Assembly (NCBI RefSeq): GCF_947491715.1
Contig: NZ_CANLKR010000038.1
Span: 1-48,352, forward strand
DNA length: 48,352 nucleotides
From: an uncultured Shewanella sp.
Lineage (GTDB): Bacteria > Pseudomonadota > Gammaproteobacteria > Enterobacterales > Shewanellaceae
Direction of reading: 5' to 3'
The translations under genes were made by a program, and so were the position numbers. Shown piece by piece: positions 1-8,498 of the stretch. How positions within the stretch are numbered: position 1 is the stretch's first letter; each line of letters starts with the position of its first letter. The notes under the pieces were generated by a model. That model was not told the origin of the DNA. It made no database searches and was given only the letters and a program-made list of their open reading frames with translations.

Positions 1-2
1 GG

Positions 3-1236
3 CTGACACCAAATGAATCAGAACGGTTGTTTTGGTTAAACTCTAAGATCGTGGCCAATTTTAGTTGACCGCTACAACTGGTTCACAAAACACGGTTCAA
101 TAGAGAAGCAGTTCTCAGACTCGCTTGATAATATTAGACTAGAGCTTAAGGGGCTTGGTGTAAACGAATTCGAGCTCATAAGCCAGGGACATCGTTTCCC
201 AGAAGATAGCAAAGATATTAATAAGCTATTTGAAGAACACCTAACTAAGGCTCCTGATTATTACTCGAAGAAGATAATAAAGACAGGAGTTCTTAAGAAT
301 TCTCCAGAAATAAGCTATCAAGCCATATTTTGTATTGAAGGTAAATATGCAAAATATGGATATAACCAGATGTTACGCCGTAGGGGGTATAGCGCCCCTG
401 AAGGAGCTTATACCATTCAAGAGCGTTATGGTTTATGGCTTTGCAAGGATCATATGCCAATACAGAGAAAGAATGAATGGATTACTCATAAAGGATCTGA
501 ATACACAAAGTTTCATGCCTTTATAAATTGCCAGGATTTACGTTTAACGGCTAATAGAGGCTCTGTAGATAATACTCCTTCAGAAATACTTCAAGACATT
601 AAGGATGAAGTAAAGAAAATATATGATGATATTGTCAAGGGAGATGAGTGGACCTCAATGGAGTGGTTGGAAGATGAAGCATCTTCTTATCAAACAACGG
701 AAAAAGAAAAGAAGAATTTTAATTGGCGTATAAAAAAAATAAATAGAGCAAACGTTGCAGAGTATGAAGGTATTCACTTGATTGAGCCGGAACGCGAAAG
801 TGGAGTATTCTCTATATTTATAATGCTGTCTCAATTAAAAAGCGATCTTTTTCCATTTTGTGTTGTAGACTACGACACTCATGATGGCATTGATGTCATT
901 GCTAAAGGGGATAGCCATACACCAATAGCAAGTGCAAAGCTATTTTACGTGGAGTTTAAAAGAACTCTGAGCAAAGGCTTTAATCATTCATTTGAAAATT
1001 TGCATAGTGTTGTATGTTGGGAAACCGATATTAAACATGATGATGTTCTGAAAGACATAAATAATGAAGAGCGTAAAATGCAAATTGTGTCCCCTGATAA
1101 TGATGGTGACTATACTCGTTATTTCTTAGATAATCCAAAAAAGGCGCATAAAATTGAAGTTTTCTGTTTAAAAACTTACCTTAGGGAAAAGCTGGATATC
1201 GTGTTTAGGCCAAGAGCATCTGATGCTGTTATCTAG
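3..1236 (+). CDS. GHKL (HSP90/MORC-like) ATPase, C-terminal part, with possible PD-(D/E)XK nuclease domain; 5'-partial, apparent frameshift
   Basis: The frame is open from position 40 to the stop at 1234-1236; the first ATG at 370 is clearly internal, because the preceding codons read as ordinary protein. Bases 3-65 read well in another frame (LTPNESERLFWLNSKIVANF), and dropping one base near 60-64 would join it to VDRYNWFTKHG, so the gene appears frameshifted. The segment around 520-575 (FHAFINCQDLRLTANRGSV) resembles the S5-like transducer domain after the ATPase fold in HSP90/MORC-type proteins. Near the C-terminus, GIDVI followed by YVEFKRTL and then a HSFENLHSVVCWE block looks like a PD-(D/E)XK nuclease core. 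The N-terminal ATP-binding motifs lie outside the window. Prokaryotic MORC-like ATPases are often linked to restriction or phage defence; that role is inferred here. An IS200-type transposase follows 220 bp downstream. Confidence 0.6.
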
Positions 1237-1457
1237 ATAAAGAAAAAAACCAAGCCACCCAATGTTAAGTTAATATTGTCCAAAATCATCGTTTTTTAAG
1301 CGGTGGTTTTTTATAAAAAACAGACATAGACAGCCATGATTAATGGCATTTTCAAAAAACAATTAAGACAAACAATTAAGACACCCATAATTATTTGACT
1401 GATTAATGACCATAAACTATGCTTTGATGAGTGAATAAGCTATCAATGGATGGATTT
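1237..1457. other. Intergenic region with transposase leader
   Basis: No gene is visible. A GC-rich run ending in TGGTTTTTT (about 1302-1312) could terminate the upstream gene, but its stem is poor. The sequence ACAATTAAGAC occurs twice just before 1381. From 1381 to the transposase start the sequence is closely repeated at 2942-3029, in front of a decayed transposase copy. Confidence 0.5.
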
Positions 1458-2697
1458 ATGCCGACAGCAAGGAAAGCGATAGTGAGCTTGGAAGACACTT
1501 CCTTTTATCATTGTGTATCTCGCTGTGTTAGGCGGGCTTACCTGTGTGGTGTTGATGATTACACAGGCCAATCTTATGAGCATCGACGTGAATGGGTTGA
1601 AGACCGAATCCTTGAGCTTGCAGACGTTTTTGCCATTGATATCTGTGCCTATGCGGTGATGTCAAATCATTTGCATTTAGTATTAAATGTGGATATTTAT
1701 GAAGCAAATTCTTGGTCTGAACTTGAAGTTGCCGAGCGCTGGCATCAGTTATTCAATGGAACTGATATTACCCAAAAATTGACTAATGGTGTGCAATTAG
1801 AGCCTCATGAAATGGTTTTATTATCAAAAACGATTGCAAAGTACCGAAGTCGCCTAAGTGATATAAGCTGGTTCATGAGAGCACTAAATGAATCTATTGC
1901 AAGAAAAGCGAATCATGAAGACAAGTGTAGTGGACGGTTTTGGGAAGGACGGTTTAAAAGCCAAGCATTATTAGATGAGGCGGCGGTACTTTCTTGTATG
2001 GCCTATGTGGATTTGAATCCTATTCGAGCAAAGATTGCAGACACACCTGAGCAGTCAGATTTTACCAGTATTCAAAGGCGCATAAAGGCTGCAATTAAAG
2101 GCGACCAGCCATCAAATTTACTCGCCTTTGTGGGTAATGAGACACGAGAGGAACCGAAAGGTTTGCTATTTCATCTTAAAGATTATTTGCAGTTAGTGGA
2201 TGAAACTGGGAGACTAATTCTTCATAATAAGCGAAACGATAAGCGAGGTTCAATCAGTGAGTTAGCCTTGCCTATTCTCAATAGACTTAATATTCCTCAA
2301 GAGAATTGGCTGAAGTTGACGACAGAGTTTACTCGTTTATTTAAAGGCCCAGCAGGTAGCTTACAAGAACTGGATGCTTATTGTGCTCATTTAGATCGAA
2401 AGCGACGACAAGGCGCTGGAAATTGCCATCGTTGGCTTGATAGTGCTTAATGGTTTTTGATGAGTACTTAGTTCTAATCATGTGTCCTCCCATCTTTATA
2501 TCGCTCTGAACACGCTTTAAATATTGCTCTGCGACTTACTTTTGTCTGAAATCCACATGGATCAGTTATTTTTATATCATTACTGACGATGATGATGTTA
2601 AATTCACCTTGATGTCACTGAGATTGCTCAAAGAGTCGCTTTTTAGCACGTGAATTTTGGGGTGTGTCGTAAGAAATTAATTTTGGGTGTCTGAATT
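1374..2697. repeat. Candidate inverted repeats flanking the transposase (AGACACCCA ... TGGGTGTCT)
   Basis: AATTAAGACACCCA at about 1374-1387 is matched in inverse orientation by TTGGGTGTCTGAATT at about 2683-2697. The reverse complement, AATTCAGACACCCAA, shares nearly every base. The pair encloses the intact transposase gene. It could mark the ends of the mobile unit or be two REP-like sites recognised by the transposase. The boundary is an inference. Confidence 0.4.
1458..2450 (+). CDS. REP-associated tyrosine transposase (Y1_Tnp, IS200-like HUH enzyme)
   Basis: A single-strand DNA transposase of the Y1/HUH superfamily, close to the RAYT subgroup. The N-terminus (PTARKAIVSLEDTSFYHCVSRCVRRAYLCG) is typical of the family. 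The HUH metal motif is NHLHLVL, about 65 residues in. Further on come the family signatures SGRFWEGRFKSQALLDE and CMAYVDLNPIRA. ATG 1458 is preferred over GTG 1431 and ATG 1446 because GGATGG lies just upstream and the protein then begins at the conserved MPTARK. The length of 330 residues is usual for the long form of the family. No accessory IS genes are nearby. It is probably a domesticated or self-moving element; a diverged, inactivated relative lies at 2942-3330. Confidence 0.9.
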   Translation: MPTARKAIVSLEDTSFYHCVSRCVRRAYLCGVDDYTGQSYEHRREWVEDRILELADVFAIDICAYAVMSNHLHLVLNVDIYEANSWSELEVAERWHQLFNGTDITQKLTNGVQLEPHEMVLLSKTIAKYRSRLSDISWFMRALNESIARKANHEDKCSGRFWEGRFKSQALLDEAAVLSCMAYVDLNPIRAKIADTPEQSDFTSIQRRIKAAIKGDQPSNLLAFVGNETREEPKGLLFHLKDYLQLVDETGRLILHNKRNDKRGSISELALPILNRLNIPQENWLKLTTEFTRLFKGPAGSLQELDAYCAHLDRKRRQGAGNCHRWLDSA

Positions 2698-2941
2698 AGC
2701 TTGTGAATTAGCTTCCACTGAATTAGCTTCCACCTGCAAAGGGCCCTTGTCTGACGCAACCCTGGATAAATAACGACGGCGCATGGTTAAAAAACGGTAA
2801 AAACCACTGTATTCTCGACCAAACCAATGGCGTGCTATGCGATGGAAGTAATGCTTACCCAATCGTTAATACGGACATCAGCTGGTTTTCCCTGCTGAAG
2901 AGAACATAAGGTGCAAAACTTTAAAGAGCGAAACAAAGAAT
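2451..2941. other. Intergenic region with short GAATTAGCTT repeats
   Basis: No convincing gene. GAATTAGCTT occurs three times in about 40 bases around 2694-2733, beside the TGGGTGTCT site, and looks like repeat debris associated with the transposase. A short minus-strand reading frame at 2677-2862 is listed separately with low confidence. Confidence 0.4.
2677..2862 (-). CDS. Small basic hypothetical protein, doubtful
   Basis: A 61-residue frame beginning MGKHYFHRIARHWFGREYS. The first 40 residues are strongly basic and aromatic; the tail is an EANS/QANS repeat created by the GAATTAGCTT DNA repeats. I do not recognise a family. It may be a remnant of a longer mobile-element protein whose end was replaced by repeats. 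No clear ribosome-binding site was found. Confidence 0.2.
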   Translation of the reverse strand: MGKHYFHRIARHWFGREYSGFYRFLTMRRRYLSRVASDKGPLQVEANSVEANSQANSDTQN

Positions 2942-3330
2942 ACACCCACAGTTATTTGACTGATTAGTGACCATAAATTAGGCCTTGATGAGTGAATACG
3001 TTATACGTTATCAATGGATGGATTTATGCTCCTCAATCCACACATAGTACCAAATGCAGTGATTGGACATTGCCGCAGTGGCTGTGTTAAAGCGATCCAA
3101 TTGCCATTTATTGATTATGGCAGAGTGATATTCGTTGCCAATGTTTTCAAAAAAGTTGTGGGCATTAAATGAACCTATTGCAAGAAAAGCGAATCATGTA
3201 GACAAGTGTAGTGGACGTTTTTGGGAAGGAGGTTTTATCTATTTTACTTATAAACAGTCAGGCAATGCTTGATGAAGTCGCGATTCTTGTTTGTATGGCT
3301 TATGTTGATTATTCCTTATTAGGAGATAGG
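2942..3330 (+). pseudogene. Decayed second copy of the Y1 transposase with its leader
   Basis: Bases 2942-3029 closely match 1381-1460, the leader and start codon region of the intact transposase, apart from a small insertion before TATCAATGG. From about 3165 to 3330 the DNA again follows the intact gene (AATGAACCTATTGCAAGAAA, then GACAAGTGTAGTGGACG, then TTTGTATGGCTTATGTTGAT), but frameshifts and substitutions interrupt it. The stretch between, about 3030-3165, is only faintly alignable. The product would be non-functional. The 60-residue frame at 3211-3393 is a fragment of this relic, not a gene. Confidence 0.75.
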
Positions 3331-3672
3331 ACTATTCGGAATAAATTATCAGGCTCCAAAGGAGCAGACGATAAATATCATATACTAATCTGAGTAAATA
3401 AGTGATTATTCAGCGGGAATTAAAAATGCGGTAGGCAAGGCGGCAGTTTGACGCTAATAGTTATTCTCGGCTTAGGTTCAAACGTCGCTCTACCTCCTCC
3501 ATCCATGCAGTCGTATATCGAAAACAGACAACGTCGCACAGAGTGAGCCACTCAGGCATCTCTCTTCGGTGTTGCATTAATTTAAAAGGGGATGACCCTT
3601 CCTGCATCAATGCGGCTTGAATTGAAAAAACTGAGTGGTTCTGAATTGATTATTTACTTAATTAGATTGGTA

Positions 3673-4689
3673 TTAGTAGTACTTATCACACTCATAAACG
3701 GATGTAGATTGATAGCTATTACGAGGTTGACTCACATTCGTATAACGCGTGCCGAGGGTATTTGGACCGCTATTAATGGACTGATTTGCTACAGCACAGG
3801 CATCATCATCACTGTCATTTTCACAGAAATCATCGTAATAAAGGCCGTTCATTGCACCCACAATCACACCATTGCCTTCTTGGCCACATTGCCATTGAGG
3901 AGCGGCTAGGTGCTCCCAATAGCTGCGATCACCAAACAATAGCCGCATCATGTCGTCTTCATACAAACCTACCCAGTTAAAGGTCCACATAAAGATTGAA
4001 TTGATATTCTCCATATGCTGGATATCGCCGCTGATGGAGTCAAAATCGTTGTTATCGGCGATTAAGCCAAAAGTCCCTATCAAGGGACCGCCTACAGACA
4101 AACCACACTGAATACCCCACTGGGCACATTTCGCATTGGCTGCCTCTGTATCAGCATTATCGTCAACATCGATAATCAGTAGGTTTTCATCGTGACCCCC
4201 TAATTGCTCTAGGTTTTGCTCAATAGCGGTAACGTATGGCGTATTTAACTCTGTTGCAGGATAAACACCCCAAAATTTACGCATGCTGCCATCGCCTTCA
4301 CCCACAGAGGCTTTTACCGTTTGTCTAATATCGGCATAATCTGCATCGGTTTTAGTGGTTGATTTAATATCAAACCAAACTGCTGCAATTTGCATACTCA
4401 GCTCAGCTGCGTTTAAAATATCAGATAAATTGACCGCAACGTCATCGCCATCGTGGTAAGCACACCAAGTTTCAGCACAAGTCTTTTCTGTAGGCACATC
4501 ATCACGGTGCGTAATATCAATTTCAATGGCATTAATCCCCAAATCATTATTCGCCGCATTCAAAGCTGCAACACTGTTAACACGGTGGGCAAATACCCAT
4601 GCAGCTTCTGATGCAACAGCACTCGTGGTAAAAAATGAGTGACTCAGTGCACTAGCAGATACAAGCAAACCTGTTACTAATTTATTCAT
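3673..4689 (-). CDS. Secreted sphingomyelinase D / phospholipase D-like enzyme (GDPD-type fold)
   Basis: 338 residues with an N-terminal signal peptide ending near SAVAS. The catalytic layout of the SMase-D/PLD family is present: H35 in AHRVN, the metal ligands E56 and D58 in AIEID, a second histidine H79 in AYHDGD, and D107 in VWFDIK. H35 to E56 is 21 residues, almost the spacing of spider sphingomyelinase D. The family cleaves the choline head group of sphingomyelin or lysophospholipids, often by transphosphatidylation. Bacterial members are extracellular; the natural substrate of this one is unknown. It stands alone, with more than 300 bp on the 5' side and the transposase relic on the 3' side. 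A glycerophosphodiester phosphodiesterase is the alternative reading. Confidence 0.72.
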   Translation of the reverse strand: MNKLVTGLLVSASALSHSFFTTSAVASEAAWVFAHRVNSVAALNAANNDLGINAIEIDITHRDDVPTEKTCAETWCAYHDGDDVAVNLSDILNAAELSMQIAAVWFDIKSTTKTDADYADIRQTVKASVGEGDGSMRKFWGVYPATELNTPYVTAIEQNLEQLGGHDENLLIIDVDDNADTEAANAKCAQWGIQCGLSVGGPLIGTFGLIADNNDFDSISGDIQHMENINSIFMWTFNWVGLYEDDMMRLLFGDRSYWEHLAAPQWQCGQEGNGVIVGAMNGLYYDDFCENDSDDDACAVANQSINSGPNTLGTRYTNVSQPRNSYQSTSVYECDKYY

Positions 4690-5049
4690 TTAATTATATA
4701 TTCCCATAAATAGACTTAAGCTCGAGCATGAAAAATACCGATATAGTTGGTATATATGTATGGCGAGATAACAGCTCTCCATATCGATATTATTCTTGAG
4801 AAAGCAGTCGTGTAATATCAAGGTTACGCATTTTATTGATTTTTACTTAATGTATCAAGTTGGTGATTTATGTGTTTGTAATATGTTTGTATTCGTGGTG
4901 CGCTTTTAGAGAATAGAGAATAGAGAATAGAGAATAGAGAATAGAGAATAGAGAATAGAGAATAGAACAAAGACACTCAGTGCGCCGAGATAAATAGGTA
5001 GACTTTTATTTTACTGAAGACAGGGAAGTGCAAGTTCTCTAGTTGCTCT
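4690..5049. other. Intergenic region
   Basis: AT-rich spacer upstream of the phospholipase-like gene, so its promoter should lie here, and downstream of the nucleotidyltransferase. It contains an eight-copy heptamer repeat. I see no gene and no convincing terminator. Confidence 0.5.
4907..4966. repeat. Tandem heptamer repeat (TAGAGAA)8
   Basis: Eight perfect copies of TAGAGAA at 4907-4962 plus a partial ninth (TAGA). It lies in a spacer about 220 bp upstream of the phospholipase-like gene. Perfect copies suggest recent slippage, so copy number may vary between strains. Confidence 0.95.
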
Positions 5050-5745
5050 TTACTCGGGATTTATTCTTTCTAGTTCATATTTCCTGAATTTAGAGGCTTG
5101 GTATAACGAATAGGGTGTGCCTACATCAAACCAATAGCCATGATGTTGTCTGTAGGCTATATTCATTGTGTTTAATAATTCGCTCTCAGTTTTCTCTTGA
5201 ATATCCACTTTTTTATTCACTATATAGGGTGCGATTAGAATATTTTGATCATCTTCAATTAAATGATCATATCGATAGGACATTGTTCTTGTATTAAAAA
5301 TGCCCAGCTTTTGTTTGGTTTTTACTTTATGGCAGTTAAATAAATTAATGGCTATATCACATGGGGTTGACTCAAATAATTTTATGCTTTTATCAATACA
5401 TACATTTGAATAATTATCGCAGGGTAGTAGGGCAAAGTTTGAAGAAATCTTGAGTGTCTTTTTTAAGTAATTTAAGGCAGAAAACATATCAAATACTGTT
5501 GAATCATCTTGTATTATGACTTTATGCTGACTTTTTTTTAAAGTATCAGAATTGTATTTGTTTGCAATGATAAATATTTCATCGATGTAAGATGAGTGTT
5601 CAAATTTTTCAAGTGCATATTTAAATACTGGTCTGTCAAAAACAGGAATAAATGGCTTTGTGATATATTGTGATATTTCACCGAGCCTTTCGCCTTTTCC
5701 TCCACAACATAAGACACCGACATATTTTGGATTTTTAACTCTCAT
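5050..5745 (-). CDS. Sugar-1-phosphate nucleotidyltransferase (HddC/RmlA-like)
   Basis: 231 residues of the NTP_transferase family. The nucleotide-binding loop near the N-terminus reads CCGGKGERLG followed by TKPFIPVFDRPVFKY. LLPCDNY near residue 105 fits the metal-binding aspartate region, and GYWFDVGTPYSLYQA near the end is the usual sugar-binding signature. The enzyme would join a sugar 1-phosphate to an NTP. Its ATG overlaps the stop of the GHMP kinase gene by four bases (ATGA), so the two are translationally coupled. In D-glycero-D-manno-heptose pathways HddA (kinase) and HddC (guanylyltransferase) pair in this way; the substrate here is not proven. Confidence 0.8.
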   Translation of the reverse strand: MRVKNPKYVGVLCCGGKGERLGEISQYITKPFIPVFDRPVFKYALEKFEHSSYIDEIFIIANKYNSDTLKKSQHKVIIQDDSTVFDMFSALNYLKKTLKISSNFALLPCDNYSNVCIDKSIKLFESTPCDIAINLFNCHKVKTKQKLGIFNTRTMSYRYDHLIEDDQNILIAPYIVNKKVDIQEKTESELLNTMNIAYRQHHGYWFDVGTPYSLYQASKFRKYELERINPE

Positions 5746-6635
5746 TTTTCTATATGTAATCCAATATTTATGCGCTGAAGAGCAAATGTTTTACAAAATA
5801 TCGCGTCGCAGTTATCTTTTTCACCTATGGCCAAAATATACCCTCCAGAGCCAGCGCCCATAAGTTTTGCACCCCAACAACCATTTGATTTAGCATAATC
5901 AAGGAGTTCACTTAGGTTTTTTTGTGCAATAAAGGGATTGGTCAATTGTTTTAGTTTCCAAGATTCCCAGAGCATCTCACCTAGTATTTGTATTCTTGGT
6001 TTCATACTTTTTAATTCTGAGGCGAATGAGTTTGCAAGCATGGTTAATTCTGAAAAATAGGCGGCACTTTCATTAATGCTATTAATTAGGTGAGCTTGAA
6101 GCTTAGCACCAGTAATACTTCTCTTTCCATAATAGTAAACAGATACAAACTGAAATAGTGTTGAGATCGCTGAAGATGGGATAATATTAACTGTGATGTT
6201 ACTAATATTGTAATTCACATGAATACTATCTCGATAAGAAGCGGTAATGTGATCTTGCCAGCCAACGATATTTCCTGAGCGTAATTCAAGATCTCTGGCA
6301 TAATTAGCGATATCGAACTTGTTCATTTTTTTAAGATTGATACTATTATTTAACTCCGCAATTGCTACATATATACTAGAAGATGTGCCTAGTCCAGAGC
6401 CAATAGCTATTTCTCCCTTGCTTTTAATACTAAAATGGCCGGAATCAAGAAAAGGTGTTGATATTAGTGGATTATAATGTCTTTTCTTGAGTGGGTGATG
6501 CTCGACTTCTATGTATTTGTTTATACATGTTGAAACGGTTGCGCCTGCACCTACTTGATCCCAGACCTCAGGAAAATCAGTACCACCGCCTACAAATCCT
6601 ATTCTCAGTGGTATCTGGGTTTTAATGATATCCAT
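5742..6635 (-). CDS. GHMP-family sugar kinase (HddA-like)
   Basis: 297 residues. The N-terminus PLRIGFVGGGTDFPE is the signature of the heptose-7-phosphate/fucose kinase branch. The ATP loop is GSGLGTSSSIYVA, near residue 80, and the third motif is KLMGAGSGGYILA, near residue 265. It should phosphorylate a sugar or sugar phosphate at C1, feeding the nucleotidyltransferase that overlaps it by four bases. TTGGAG seven bases upstream supports the start. The 2OG oxygenase gene lies 129 bp upstream on the same strand and may share the transcript. Fucokinase-type activity is an alternative. Confidence 0.82.
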   Translation of the reverse strand: MDIIKTQIPLRIGFVGGGTDFPEVWDQVGAGATVSTCINKYIEVEHHPLKKRHYNPLISTPFLDSGHFSIKSKGEIAIGSGLGTSSSIYVAIAELNNSINLKKMNKFDIANYARDLELRSGNIVGWQDHITASYRDSIHVNYNISNITVNIIPSSAISTLFQFVSVYYYGKRSITGAKLQAHLINSINESAAYFSELTMLANSFASELKSMKPRIQILGEMLWESWKLKQLTNPFIAQKNLSELLDYAKSNGCWGAKLMGAGSGGYILAIGEKDNCDAIFCKTFALQRINIGLHIEK

Positions 6636-6764
6636 ACTGTCTCCAATATTCGTTTATTCATTGATTTTACTCTTTAAGGTTTATTATTTTTATGTTTTCT
6701 TTCCCATACAAAATGTGATTTTAACGTTATAAAAGATATGATTAACTTTTTATGTAAAATGATA

Positions 6765-8498
6765 TTAGGATTCATAAAAATACTTATTTATAATCGGTTC
6801 AAGATTTGTTTCGGGTGTTTTATTTGTATTTTTTCGTATATACAAGTCATCGCCCCATACAAGTGCAGAATAATGTTTGAATAAGGATAAAATGAGTTTA
6901 TTTATTTTCAAAAAATGTGCAGTGTTAGTCAATTCTTCTAGTAGGAAGTATACAAATAAAGAGGTGGAACGAAATGTCTGAATGTCATGACATCGATTTA
7001 ATGCTTCTAAAAGGTCGTTTAATAACATGCGACTTGATTCATCTATTCTTGGGTCGCTAGAGACAGTTTTTACCCGTTCAGTAATAGTGTTAGGCGATAA
7101 TATATCATTAATGGTGAGTTTTGATATGTCATGTGACCTATGCTCAATTAATGCTTTTGTTGAATAACCATCGATTCCTTGTTCTCTCAATCGATTTCTT
7201 AACTCTTTTCTTTTTACTTCCCGCCTGTCGGGGTAGAGTCGTAAATCTAAATCACAATGTCGGTCAAATTCTATGGAATGTATTAATGCATTTTGAAAAT
7301 TGTTAGTAGTCATAGATTCAGTTGAAAACTGGAGCGGACTGAATTGACTCTGCTTATAACCTTCTTCTATATTTTTTAACCATAGAGTGAATGCGTCACG
7401 AGATAATATTTTTGAATTCAGTGGAATAAGGTTGTTTGATTGAATGAGTTGCTGAATTTTAATCTTAATCTTGAGTAAGTCATTTTTAATTGCACTTAAA
7501 AAATCCTCAGTAACATGACTGTTTGATAATTCATTAAAACGACCCAATATGCTTTCTTGTACTTTATCCAAAGTTGCATTATTTAATTCGACACTTTTTG
7601 AAGGGTGGCTATTTTCGGTTATGGGGTGAAAAGCTAAAATCAAACAACTTCGCGTAGAATTGTTTGATGTATTTCTATAGCGGTGGTGTGGTACACGAGT
7701 CGCATCAAAAATTACAGTAAGTGGTCGCTCATCACTCATTTCAACTGGGTAGGGTGATGTATCAAGATACTTATTGAATAATATTTCATTTGCAATTTCT
7801 TCAGCTGTATCAAAGTTTGCACCATGCTCAGTATCTATTTGGCGAACTAAGTTATGTGCTCTGGAGATTAACACCATGTTTTGGCCGTTCGGCCCTTTTG
7901 TGGTGCCTTTTTCCCACATGAGTATAATTTTAAACTCTTTTCCAAATAAGGTATCGTCGAGATGAACCCCATTATCCCGTAGCGTGGTTTTTACAGGCTT
8001 GGCATCTTTTCCTCTGATATCGATCAGTCTGATCGGAGTGCCGAATTGATAAGCAATAAGGAGGATTAGCAGCGGATGAAATAAGGCATCATTGAACTGC
8101 GCATTTACTAAGAAGTTTTCCATGTATTGGAAATCTTTAAAAGTATGTCCAGCAGGGCTGCTTTTAATCTTGCTTAATGCATCATCATAAGCATTCACCA
8201 AACACCCAAATGACTTTTCTGTGACAAAGTCACGAAATGCCAAAGCGCCTTCTTTACTTAGTGATTGACTGAGGGTCAGAAAATCTTCTGAGCTATCACC
8301 TAGCATGTTTAAGATTTTCTCTCTAAAGTGAACAATCTTCACATCACCCTGTAAACCTTTGTATTTTTTGATTTCATTTGAGTTAAGTGATGATAAAGGG
8401 ACCAGCTTGGTAATATTTGGTGGTTTGACTAAAAACCCTGTCAGTTTATTAGTCATTTTTTGGGTTGTGTTATTATCAAAGAATATTTTGCTTGGCAT
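6765..8498 (-). CDS. PhyH-like Fe(II)/2-oxoglutarate oxygenase with an unknown C-terminal domain
   Basis: 577 residues, about twice the usual size of a phytanoyl-CoA dioxygenase. Iron ligands fit H179-x-D181 (GVHLDDT) and H271 or H272 (VPHHRY). R283, in NNSTRSCLILAFH, sits 11-12 residues after the distal histidine, where this family binds 2-oxoglutarate. Residues 300-577 are a helical, charged region I do not recognise. The start has a strong ribosome-binding site (GAGGAAGAG). No signal peptide is visible, so it is likely cytoplasmic. It probably hydroxylates or otherwise oxidises a small molecule. It precedes the sugar kinase and nucleotidyltransferase on the same strand and may act in the same pathway. 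The 2OG assignment rests on motifs only. Confidence 0.6.
   Translation of the reverse strand: MPSKIFFDNNTTQKMTNKLTGFLVKPPNITKLVPLSSLNSNEIKKYKGLQGDVKIVHFREKILNMLGDSSEDFLTLSQSLSKEGALAFRDFVTEKSFGCLVNAYDDALSKIKSSPAGHTFKDFQYMENFLVNAQFNDALFHPLLILLIAYQFGTPIRLIDIRGKDAKPVKTTLRDNGVHLDDTLFGKEFKIILMWEKGTTKGPNGQNMVLISRAHNLVRQIDTEHGANFDTAEEIANEILFNKYLDTSPYPVEMSDERPLTVIFDATRVPHHRYRNTSNNSTRSCLILAFHPITENSHPSKSVELNNATLDKVQESILGRFNELSNSHVTEDFLSAIKNDLLKIKIKIQQLIQSNNLIPLNSKILSRDAFTLWLKNIEEGYKQSQFSPLQFSTESMTTNNFQNALIHSIEFDRHCDLDLRLYPDRREVKRKELRNRLREQGIDGYSTKALIEHRSHDISKLTINDILSPNTITERVKTVSSDPRIDESSRMLLNDLLEALNRCHDIQTFRSTSLFVYFLLEELTNTAHFLKINKLILSLFKHYSALVWGDDLYIRKNTNKTPETNLEPIINKYFYES

Noticed and set aside
3592..3980. 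Plus-strand frames opposite the phospholipase-like gene
   Set aside because: Antisense to a gene with signal peptide and full catalytic set.
4907..4966. Possible CRISPR array
   Set aside because: Units are seven bases with no spacers; the AGCAAA and batB arrays are likewise plain tandem repeats, and no cas genes are present.
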